Below are positions 1-5,318 of a stretch of 8,600 nt of DNA, one piece after another. Within the stretch, counting starts at the first letter, position 1. Every line of letters starts with the position of its first letter. Origin of the DNA: an uncultured Lachnoanaerobaculum sp. (GTDB lineage: Bacteria; Bacillota; Clostridia; Lachnospirales; Lachnospiraceae); assembly GCA_938041725.1 (NCBI GenBank), contig CALISX010000515.1, positions 1 through 8,600 of the forward strand. The letters run 5' to 3'. A program made the position numbers and the translations under genes. The notes beneath the pieces are model-generated. The model was not told the origin of the DNA, did not search any database, and saw only the letters and a program-made list of their open reading frames with translations.

Positions 1-427
1 CCCTCTCAGGGAGAGGAAAGGATGCCACCTTCCCTGCAATCTCCTTCATCCCTGTATGATGGTGGTGATGAGGCTGGCCTTCCCCCAAATGGTCATGCCC
101 GTGATGATGCTCCTCCTCTCCATGGTGATGGCCATGGGAATCCTCCGGGTGGTGATGATGACCATGGGGATCCCCATGATGGTGATGATTTTCCCCATGG
201 AGGTGGTCATGGCTGGCCTCCTCCTCTCCATGAATCAAAACCTGCATATGGGTTCCCACAATGCCGCATTTTTCCCTCTTCTCTGCCTGCACCTTTACCT
301 GGGGCAGCAGGGCATTCATCTGCTGCAAAAACGCTTCCTTCTCTGTGTTCTCCAAAAGCTCATACAATGCTGCACAGAGCATATCCCCTGCTGCTCCCAT
401 ACTGCAGTCCAAATATAATACCTTCAT
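1..427 (-). CDS. larC: LarC, nickel insertion protein of the nickel-pincer cofactor pathway (N-terminal part, cut by window edge)
   Basis: The first 142 codons are present; the rest lies beyond the left edge. The family inserts nickel into the bis-thiolated pyridinium nucleotide in a CTP-dependent step to finish the cofactor of lactate racemase. The N-terminus reads MKVLYLDCSMGAAGDM, the typical LarC opening (LYxDCxxGAAGDM). Residues 73-124 are an extremely His-rich stretch with 26 His in 52 residues, mixed with Gly, Glu and Asp, followed by a TGMKEI segment that resumes family-like sequence. I chose the ATG at 427 over the one at 436 because the AGAGGGG ribosome binding site directly abuts the latter and sits 9 nt from the former. 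It follows larB by 85 bp, presumably in the same transcript. In Lactiplantibacillus plantarum, larC is split into two frames read by programmed frameshifting; that region is not in view here. Confidence 0.92.
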   Translation of the reverse strand, partial: MKVLYLDCSMGAAGDMLCAALYELLENTEKEAFLQQMNALLPQVKVQAEKREKCGIVGTHMQVLIHGEEEASHDHLHGENHHHHGDPHGHHHHPEDSHGHHHGEEEHHHGHDHLGEGQPHHHHHTGMKEIAGKVASFPLPER

Positions 428-436
428 GTTTTTCAT

Positions 437-443
437 CCCCTCT
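437..443 (-). promoter_or_regulatory. Ribosome binding site deciding the larC start
   Basis: AGAGGGG on the minus strand. It touches the ATG at 436 with no spacer but lies 9 nt before the ATG at 427, so the second ATG is the better start. Confidence 0.6.
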
Positions 444-512
444 GTTTTATATTCTATGCCAGAACCCGATCTTTTTGCTCTGTCCCGGCTTTCCTCTGTT
501 TCCTATCTGGTT

Positions 513-1268
513 CTATTGAATCCTTTCCCGGTGATTGATCATATTTGCCATATATCCTGCTCCAAAGCCATTGTCAATATTCACCACCGCCACTCCGCTG
601 GCACAGGAATTCAACATGGACAAAAGGGCGGATAAGCCGTGAAAGGAGGTTCCGTAGCCCACACTGGTGGGAACTGCAATCACCGGGCAGTCCGCCAATC
701 CTCCGATCACACTGGCCAGAGCTCCTTCCATACCTGCGATGGCAATGATCACCTGGGCCTGCATAATCTGATCCATATGGGATAAAAGCCGATGGAGGCC
801 TGCCACTCCCACATCATACAGCCGTTCCACTTTATTTCCTAGAAATTCTGCTGTAAGAGCTGCTTCCTCCGCTACAGGAATATCACTGGTGCCTCCTGTG
901 GCCACCAGAACCGTTCCCAGTCCATCTGGCTCTGGAAATCCCCCCACCACCCCAATCTTGGCCTGGGAAAAATATTCTATTTTGACTTCCTGAGAGATCT
1001 CCCCTGCTGCCTCCTCTCCCAGTCTGGTAAGTAAAATCCGCTTCTGTCCCCCCTCCTGCAGGGCCTGAATAATCCCCTTCATCTGTTCCGGTGTTTTTCC
1101 TGCACCGTATATGACCTCCCCGGTTCCCTGCCGGGCCCTTCTATGCAGGTCCACCTTGGCATAGCCAATGTCCTCAAAGGGGGAAAGCTTTAATTGCAGC
1201 ATGGCCTCCTCCACGGAAAGCGCCCCTTCCTTGACCCCCTGTAATATCCTTTGGATGTCACTGTTCAT
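513..1268 (-). CDS. larB: LarB, pyridinium-3,5-biscarboxylate mononucleotide synthase
   Basis: This 251-aa protein has the usual LarB length. The family carboxylates nicotinic acid adenine dinucleotide at C5 and cleaves it to give the biscarboxylated mononucleotide that LarE then sulfurates. The N-terminal third (helical, about 1-75) is followed by a PurE/AIR-carboxylase-like domain (about 105-245) containing GGTSDIPVAEEA (125-136), GMEGALASVIGGL (179-191), PTSVGYG (200-206) and NIDNGFGAG (230-238). Cys222 in NSCASG matches the Cys that forms the covalent NaAD adduct in the characterised L. plantarum enzyme (Cys221 there). The start at 1268 has a GGAGGTGAGAG ribosome binding site and overlaps the end of larE by 11 bp, so the two are probably translationally coupled. 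Confidence 0.96.
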   Translation of the reverse strand: MNSDIQRILQGVKEGALSVEEAMLQLKLSPFEDIGYAKVDLHRRARQGTGEVIYGAGKTPEQMKGIIQALQEGGQKRILLTRLGEEAAGEISQEVKIEYFSQAKIGVVGGFPEPDGLGTVLVATGGTSDIPVAEEAALTAEFLGNKVERLYDVGVAGLHRLLSHMDQIMQAQVIIAIAGMEGALASVIGGLADCPVIAVPTSVGYGTSFHGLSALLSMLNSCASGVAVVNIDNGFGAGYMANMINHRERIQ

Positions 1269-2010
1269 CTCTCACCTCCAAATCCAAATATACCTCCTGA
1301 TAGTCTGGCTTGAATGCCTCCAGTATGTCCTTTCGATGCTGCAGCAGCAGCGGCATCTGGCTTTCCCGAATCTGAAGCTTGGCCCCGTCTCCTTGCATCC
1401 GCACCCTGAAATCCTCAAAACCCAGGGAGAATAAAAAACTTTCCGCCCTTTCGGTTCTTTCCAAAAGTGCAGCATCTATTTTCTGCCCTGTGGGAATCCG
1501 GGTGGCCAAACAGGCGTAGGCCGGCTTATTCCAGGTGAAAAGTCCTGCTTCCCTGGAACGCCCCCGAATCTCCTCCTTTGTCAGACCGCAAAGCCGCAAA
1601 GGGGATAAAACAGAAAGCTCCCGAAGAGCCTGCATCCCAGGCCTGTCCCCCTCCTCATCGGAGGCATTGGTACCGTCCAGCAAAATGGTAAAGCCATCCT
1701 CTGCTGCTGCCTTCACAATGGCAGAAAAAATATATTTTTTACAATAATAGCACCGGTTTTGGGGATTTCCCGCTACCAAAGCATCCTCCAAAACATCCAG
1801 AGGAATCTCCTTCATGTCCACCCCCAGCTCCTTTGCCAGCTTTCTGGCATCCTCCAGTTCAAACCGGGGTTGAAACAAGGATTTCACATAATAGGCCTGT
1901 ACCTCTCTGGCATATTTCTTTGCAACATATAATAAAAAGGCGGAGTCGCACCCTCCGGAAAAAGCCACTGCCACTCTGGGATATTCCCTAAAAAAATCCT
2001 CTAATTCCAT
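1258..2010 (-). CDS. larE: LarE, ATP-dependent sulfur transferase for nickel-pincer cofactor synthesis
   Basis: This 250-aa protein belongs to the PP-loop ATP pyrophosphatase superfamily. LarE adenylates the two carboxylates of the LarB product and turns them into thiocarboxylates. The PP-loop SGGCDSA lies at residues 18-24. Cys167 in NKPAYACLATRIPTGQ corresponds to the sulfur-donating Cys176 of L. plantarum LarE. A second pair, Cys87 and Cys90 in NRCYYCKK, suggests the three-cysteine variant. In that form (known from Thermotoga-type LarE) the cysteines hold a [4Fe-4S] cluster that relays sulfur instead of sacrificing the protein Cys; that assignment is inference. The start at 2010 has a GAGGTG ribosome binding site 8 nt upstream. 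It is the first gene of the lar operon in view, and no larA is in this window. Confidence 0.96.
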   Translation of the reverse strand: MELEDFFREYPRVAVAFSGGCDSAFLLYVAKKYAREVQAYYVKSLFQPRFELEDARKLAKELGVDMKEIPLDVLEDALVAGNPQNRCYYCKKYIFSAIVKAAAEDGFTILLDGTNASDEEGDRPGMQALRELSVLSPLRLCGLTKEEIRGRSREAGLFTWNKPAYACLATRIPTGQKIDAALLERTERAESFLFSLGFEDFRVRMQGDGAKLQIRESQMPLLLQHRKDILEAFKPDYQEVYLDLEVRDEQ

Positions 2011-2111
2011 TTTTTATTCACCTCAAAAGAAAAGACAGCCCCGGCTATCCAGAGCTGCCACCGTCGTCCTCACAATCTGCACACCTCCCACTTCCTATGG
2101 GAACAAGATTA

Positions 2112-2140
2112 ATTTAAACCTAAAATATAAAGATTGTCAA
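2112..2140 (-). promoter_or_regulatory. Probable promoter of the larEBC operon
   Basis: On the minus strand a perfect TTGACA (2140-2135) is followed after 17 nt by TTAAAT (2117-2112), or after 18 nt by TAAATT. The -35 box overlaps the last codons of the AraC-type gene. The 5' leader to the larE ATG would be about 95-100 nt and contains a 10-bp perfect palindrome, AGCCCCGGCT, at 2038-2047. I recognise no riboswitch or operator in it. Confidence 0.55.
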
Positions 2141-3171
2141 GGTAAAGGCTTATGGGAAAGATCCAAACAACCGGACATACAAGACTCCTGCTTCGAAGCC
2201 CCTCCAATTCTATGCAGTCGATAGTCCAAAGGCAGCATGCCCATGGTTCTTTTAAACTGGGTGGAGAAGCTTCCTGCTGTTTTATATCCTACAAGATAGG
2301 CAATCTCTGCTATATATAAATGACTGTGTATCAACAGCTCACAGGCGTACTCCATTCTTTTCTGCAGTACATATTCTGAGAAAGATTGTCCAGTCACTGT
2401 TTTAAATACATATTTAAACTTGGAAACGCTCATATAGGCCTCTGCTGCCAAATCCGCCAGGGAGATATTCTTAGAAATATTCTGTATCAAATATTCCATA
2501 ATTTCCATAACAGCATATCGGTCGGCTGGAGACACCCGTGCATTGAAACTGCGTAATTCCTCTGCTTTTTGCAGTATAACAGCCGTCAGCTCATCTATTT
2601 TACTTTTGAAAAACAGCTTTGTGCTAAACCTGCTTCCACGAAAATTACGAATCTGGCTAAATACAGAGGCTATTTCAGGGATAAAAAAACCATGGGGAAA
2701 CGCTTTCAGTTCTTCTTTTAAATCCAGCCCCTGGATCCCCCCTTCTTTTTTCAGATAGGTCTCATAATATTCCGGCATAAGTTGAATTCCTATAAGCTTT
2801 GCAGGAATATCTTTTTTAATAACATATCTGTACACTTCGTTATCCGGTATACAGGCAATGTACTGCATTCCTGTGTATACATCTCCCTTGGGATAACTGT
2901 GATCAGAATCAATGGAATCGTATTGTTGTATGGATATAGAAGCATCAGATATTACAGCATACTCAAAATCCCTAACATATGAATGAGCTGCAATACAAAT
3001 ACTTGCATAAGAATCAAGTTCATACTCTTGGATAATGTAAGGGAACCTTTGCCTGCACGTCCCTGTAATAATCAGAAAATTGATTCTGAGTATAAGAGAA
3101 ATGGAACTTGCAACATTTTTATTTTTGTTGAACCACTTGGAGGGAAACGCTATGTAAGTGTTCGTGAGCAT
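2137..3171 (-). CDS. AraC-family transcriptional regulator with a replaced N-terminus (5' end truncated at an IS remnant)
   Basis: The C-terminal 100 residues (about 222-320) are a typical AraC/XylS DNA-binding domain with two helix-turn-helix units: ISLADLAAEAYMSVSKFKYVFK (from 236) and IAEIAYLVGYKTAGSFSTQFKRTMG (from 287). The middle (about 52-205) looks like the sensory half of Lachnospiraceae AraC proteins (e.g. IACIPDNEVYRYVIKKDIPAKLIGIQLMPEYY). Residues 1 to about 47 are not family sequence: they are the antisense reading of the IS630 transposase fragment. The true start has therefore been lost, and the ATG at 3171 is a chance extension. The gene may be dead or expressed as a hybrid. 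It reads in the same direction as lar and ends 127 bp before larE, so control of lar is possible but unproven. Family confidence is high; functional status is uncertain. Confidence 0.8.
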   Translation of the reverse strand: MLTNTYIAFPSKWFNKNKNVASSISLILRINFLIITGTCRQRFPYIIQEYELDSYASICIAAHSYVRDFEYAVISDASISIQQYDSIDSDHSYPKGDVYTGMQYIACIPDNEVYRYVIKKDIPAKLIGIQLMPEYYETYLKKEGGIQGLDLKEELKAFPHGFFIPEIASVFSQIRNFRGSRFSTKLFFKSKIDELTAVILQKAEELRSFNARVSPADRYAVMEIMEYLIQNISKNISLADLAAEAYMSVSKFKYVFKTVTGQSFSEYVLQKRMEYACELLIHSHLYIAEIAYLVGYKTAGSFSTQFKRTMGMLPLDYRLHRIGGASKQESCMSGCLDLSHKPLP

Positions 3172-3579
3172 CGTACTGCAATTGATTGGGCGATGGAAAT
3201 CAAATATCTGTCTGATGTAGTATTTCCTAACGTAAAGAAAATCATTTTAGTAACGGATAATCTTAACACACACAAACCGGCTTCTCTTTATAAGGCATTT
3301 ACGCTACAAGAGGCACGGAGGATTATAAAACGGCTGGAAATCCACTATACTCCCAAACATGGAAGTTGGCTTAATATAGCAGAAATTGAACTTAATGTAA
3401 TGACACGTCAATGCCTTTCACGTAGAATAGTGAGCATTGAAAAACTTAAGTGTGAACTTTCAGCATGGGCAGAACATCGCAATCGGAATACAGCCAAGAT
3501 ACAATGGCATTTCAAAACCGGAAATGCACGAGAAAAAATGATATCACTGTATCCGTTAATTGAATCTACTACTTCTTAG
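3025..3579 (+). pseudogene. IS630-family transposase, 5'-truncated remnant
   Basis: From about codon LLDNVREPLP to the stop at 3577-3579 the frame matches the catalytic (DDE_3) half of IS630-type transposases. It contains DSEYKRNGTCNIFIFVEPLGG, then VTDNLNTHKPASLY with the second catalytic Asp, then HYTPKHGSWLNIAEIEL with the catalytic Glu, and a typical tail (RNxxxAKIQWHF, AREKM, LYP). The N-terminal helix-turn-helix region and the segment with the first Asp (usually within a DE motif) are missing, so it cannot be active. The open frame extends upstream to an ATG at 2983, but those codons are antisense AraC gene sequence. The junction near 3020-3030 shows no target duplication that I can see, so a deletion after insertion is more likely than a simple insertion. 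Confidence 0.9.
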
Positions 3580-3593
3580 CTGAAGTAGTAGAT
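3564..3593. repeat. 12-bp perfect inverted repeat spanning the transposase stop
   Basis: ATCTACTACTTC (3564-3575) and GAAGTAGTAGAT (3582-3593) flank a 6-nt loop that carries the TAG stop. No T-run follows, so it is not a standard terminator. It may be part of the right end of the IS or a structure in the transposase mRNA. Confidence 0.6.
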
Positions 3594-3927
3594 ATGCTAA
3601 ATATCAATGATACACTACACTAGAGCATAAAATATAATGAAATTCATACAGTTCAAATGCTTTATATCACACCGCAAGTATGCGTCATACATACTGTTCA
3701 AATGAAGTGAAAGCCGAAATTAAGCCTAAAACATTACAGTACTTGATTGTACATTCCGAAATTGTTGCAATCCTTAATGTTTACTCACATGTTAGTCTTT
3801 AGGATATAGAGAACTAACTTCGTAAGATTCAGACGCTAGAAGGGATAAGAAAAGAGATGAAACTTTCGGACAAATACAATAAGTCTTTCAGCAGCACCTA
3901 AATCTTAGGATTTTGGGGCTTTGATTA
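3594..3927. other. Gene-free AT-rich stretch between IS remnant and accessory unit
   Basis: No open frame with a plausible start and family signature is visible. A short stop-bounded frame at about 3813-3890 reads as a charged helix (LRKIQTLEGIRKEMKLSDK) and could be the remains of a gene. TTCAAATG occurs twice (near 3648 and 3698), and small hairpins such as CCTAA-ATC-TTAGG (about 3897-3909) are present. The right end of the IS element may lie somewhere here but cannot be placed without its left end. Confidence 0.5.
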
Positions 3928-3957
3928 TTGACAAATTAGGTATTTAAGAAGTACAAT
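3928..3957 (+). promoter_or_regulatory. Strong sigma-70/A-type promoter of the accessory unit
   Basis: TTGACA (3928-3933, perfect) and TACAAT (3952-3957, 5 of 6) are separated by 18 nt. The predicted start is near 3964, a few bases before the riboswitch-like RNA. No other good promoter is visible ahead of the downstream genes, so this one probably drives the whole unit. Confidence 0.75.
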
Positions 3958-3967
3958 CGTTAAATAG

Positions 3968-4050
3968 TAAATATGACAGTAACAGTCGAAAGGCTGTGAC
4001 GGTAAGACTATAGGATCTAAAACGAAGTATGATAGCCAGTGGCACCCTTA
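3968..4050 (+). promoter_or_regulatory. c-di-GMP-I (GEMM-I)-like riboswitch aptamer, divergent
   Basis: The RNA after the promoter has the GEMM-I architecture. A 6-bp hairpin, ACAGTC-GAAA-GGCTGT (3982-3997), with a GNRA tetraloop is followed directly by GACGGTAAG (family GACGCAAAG). Next come CTATAGGATCTAA (4008-4020, family CUAYRGGGYCUAA) and TATGATAGCCAG (4028-4039, family UAUGRUAGCCRG). TCTAA (4016-4020) and TATGA (4028-4032) form the 11-nt receptor for the GAAA loop, with the usual C-G pair replaced by U-A, a compensatory change that supports the fold. Deviations are GT for CA in the GACGCAAAG element, a one-base shortfall before the first hairpin, and no obvious closing P1 stem. In the Vc2 numbering I used, A47 maps to 4004. 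Position 20 is G3979 only if a gap is allowed. The family senses c-di-GMP, and one subclass senses 3',3'-cGAMP; the ligand here is not settled. Confidence 0.75.
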
Positions 4051-4083
4051 ACATTGCTCTTATTAGCAATGTGTTTTTGTTTT
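4051..4083 (+). terminator. Rho-independent terminator, likely the riboswitch expression platform
   Basis: ACATTGCT (4051-4058) and AGCAATGT (4065-4072) form an 8-bp stem with a 6-nt loop, followed by GTTTTTGTTTT. It lies immediately after the aptamer and 34 bp before the first gene, so it can make expression of the unit conditional on read-through. A mutually exclusive antiterminator is not obvious by eye, so the sign of control (on or off) is unknown. Confidence 0.8.
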
Positions 4084-4116
4084 AATGACATATTTTTTAT
4101 GTTAGAAGGATATAAA

Positions 4117-4262
4117 ATGATACAAGAAATAGCAAAAAATGGGAATTAACTCCAAGGCAGATTCAAAATCTATGTGTCGCAGATAAGATACCAGGTGTTG
4201 CTAAGTTTGGAAATGTATGGGTTATTCCTAAAGATGTATTAAGTACTGGAGTGAAACTATAG
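4117..4262 (+). pseudogene. Small helix-turn-helix DNA-binding protein, frameshifted at an A6 run
   Basis: The ATG at 4117 has an AGAAGGA ribosome binding site 6-7 nt upstream. The zero frame gives MIQEIAKNGN and stops at 4147-4149. Moving back one base after AAT at 4138-4140 gives MIQEIAK-(N/K)-WELTPRQIQNLCVADKIPGV and continues through AKFGNVWVIPKDVLSTGVKL to a TAG at 4260-4262, 48 residues in all. This is a familiar Firmicutes excisionase/MerR-like DNA-binding fold (EIAKKWxxxxRxIQxLCxxxxIPGxxKFGxxWxIP). The downstream frame has no start of its own. Either one A has been lost from an A7 run or the A_AAA_AAT heptamer permits -1 slippage. The gene is first behind the riboswitch, so it could regulate the unit; in many such clusters this small protein precedes effector genes. 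Confidence 0.75.
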
Positions 4263-4286
4263 GACAATATAAGAATTGGAGAAAAA

Positions 4287-4313
4287 ATGATAGGATTTTA
4301 TAGGAAGTTGTAG
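4287..4313 (+). other. Possible 8-codon leader ORF coupled to the next gene
   Basis: ATG at 4287 follows a GGAG about 7 nt upstream and encodes MIGFYRKL before TAG at 4311-4313. One base separates the stop from the ATG at 4315, and the AGGAAG ribosome binding site of that gene lies inside it. Translation of this mini-ORF could affect the start of the next gene, but an ORF this short may be chance. Confidence 0.25.
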
Positions 4314-4314
4314 T

Positions 4315-4866
4315 ATGGGAGAGTATGTTACAAGCAAAAAAAATATGAAGTTTCAGAGCCAAGACGCATTAAAAATTGTACAAGCTGTAATAGATGATAC
4401 TGATAAAGCCTTAAAAGATAAATCTAGAAGAATGGAAGATTCACCTATTGGTGAGGCTGTAGCAGGTGCAGTAGGTGTGGGAGTAGGCGCAGGAATTGGA
4501 TTTGTAGGATTGTATTTGGGTGGCTCGGTTGCCGGATTGAGTGCAGCAGGCATAACTAGCGGGTTGGCTGCAGCTGGTGGATTAATAGGTGGTGGTATGG
4601 CAGCTGGTATTGCTGTATTGGCGGCTCCGGCCGTTATTCTTGGTGGAGCTGGTATTGGAGTTGCGTCACACATTAAAAACAAAAAATTGCGAGAAGCAAA
4701 AGAGTTGATTTATAAAAACGCTCTTGCAAAACAGACAGCAATTATTAAGGCTCTTAAAGAAGAACGTAATGCTGATAAAAAAAGAATTGAATATTTAAAC
4801 GGGCTTAATGTTTTGTTGCAATCTGCAATTAAAGATTTACAACACGATTTAGGAATTGCAGCTTAG
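4315..4866 (+). CDS. Glycine/alanine-rich membrane-segment protein, paralog of the next gene (unknown function)
   Basis: I do not recognise a named family for this 183-aa protein. Residues 12-48 form a charged helical head. Residues 45-118 are a long Gly/Ala/Val/Ile tract with many GxxxG and GxG spacings (GAVGVGVGAGIGFVG, GGLIGGGMAAGI), as in glycine-zipper membrane helices, enough for two to four close-packed spans. Residues 121-180 are a charged helix or coiled coil. Residues 128-176 match residues 86-134 of the following protein at 37 of 49 positions, and the heads also match (ALKD, R, EDSxI), so the pair arose by tandem duplication. No signal peptide is seen. The start has an AGGAAG ribosome binding site 7 nt upstream. 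The zipper-like core would fit an oligomeric membrane-inserting role, but that is inference. Confidence 0.85.
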   Translation: MGEYVTSKKNMKFQSQDALKIVQAVIDDTDKALKDKSRRMEDSPIGEAVAGAVGVGVGAGIGFVGLYLGGSVAGLSAAGITSGLAAAGGLIGGGMAAGIAVLAAPAVILGGAGIGVASHIKNKKLREAKELIYKNALAKQTAIIKALKEERNADKKRIEYLNGLNVLLQSAIKDLQHDLGIAA

Positions 4867-4877
4867 AGGGGAAATAC

Positions 4878-5303
4878 ATGAATTATAAAACAGAAAGTGA
4901 TTTAAAAGAAGTATATAGTTTCATTTATGAAGCAAATCTGGCATTGAAGGATACAACAAGAACGACAGAGGACTCTAAGATTGCAAAACAGATTAAAATA
5001 GGTATTGCAGCAGGAGAAATAGCAACTGTGGGAATGCTTACACCATTAGCTCCAATATTAGTAGTTAGCATTACAGCTAGTTTTTTGGGATCATTTATTA
5101 AGAAAAAATCTGAAGAAGAAAAGATGCTTAGGGCAAAAGAACTTGCATATAAGGAAGCTATAGCAAAACAAAATGCTATTATTAAGGCCTTGAAAGAAGA
5201 GTCAAATGCTGATAAGGAAAGAATAGAGTATTTAATTGGAATTAATCAACTTCTTCAAGAGGCAATTCTGGAACTTCAGAAAGAGTTAGAAAAGTATAAA
5301 TAA
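4878..5303 (+). CDS. Small paralog of the preceding protein with a shorter hydrophobic core (unknown function)
   Basis: This 141-aa protein starts 11 bp after the previous stop with a GAGGGG ribosome binding site 6 nt before ATG. The head (1-37) and tail (about 78-141) are homologous to those of the preceding protein. The shared tail includes AKELxYKxAxAKQxAIIKAL and NADKxRIEYLxGxNxLLQ. The Gly-rich centre is replaced by a simpler hydrophobic stretch (about 38-74: IGIAAGEIATVGMLTPLAPI and following) that could make one hairpin or one to two membrane spans. The tail shows heptad-like Leu/Ile spacing suited to coiled-coil pairing, so hetero-oligomers of the two proteins are plausible. Function unknown; tight spacing and co-orientation place it in the same operon. 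Confidence 0.85.
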   Translation: MNYKTESDLKEVYSFIYEANLALKDTTRTTEDSKIAKQIKIGIAAGEIATVGMLTPLAPILVVSITASFLGSFIKKKSEEEKMLRAKELAYKEAIAKQNAIIKALKEESNADKERIEYLIGINQLLQEAILELQKELEKYK

Positions 5304-5318
5304 AGGAGAGGTGTTTGG

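Noticed and set aside
22..519. Long plus-strand reading frames rich in Pro, His and Asp
   Set aside because: They are antisense to the His-codon repeats and leader of larC, whose minus-strand frame has a clear family signature.
2983..3024. ATG at 2983 as the true start of the transposase
   Set aside because: Codons before about 3025 are antisense to the conserved middle of the AraC gene and show no transposase similarity.
3897..3920. Hairpin CCTAA-ATC-TTAGG followed by ATTTT as a terminator
   Set aside because: The stem is only 5 bp with a 3-nt loop and the T-run is short and followed by GGGG.
4033..4050. T-box-like GTGGCACC before a terminator
   Set aside because: It resembles the UGGNACC element, but the rest of a T-box leader is absent and the downstream genes are unrelated to amino acids. 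The GEMM-I reading explains more of the RNA.
3594..4262. Group II intron or retron RNA
   Set aside because: No domain V-like sequence, reverse transcriptase or msr/msd inverted repeats are visible.
4353..4682. Minus-strand Pro/Ala-rich frame of about 109 codons
   Set aside because: It is the mirror of the Gly/Ala-rich membrane tract; Gly codons read as Pro on the other strand. It has no plausible ribosome binding site or family match.
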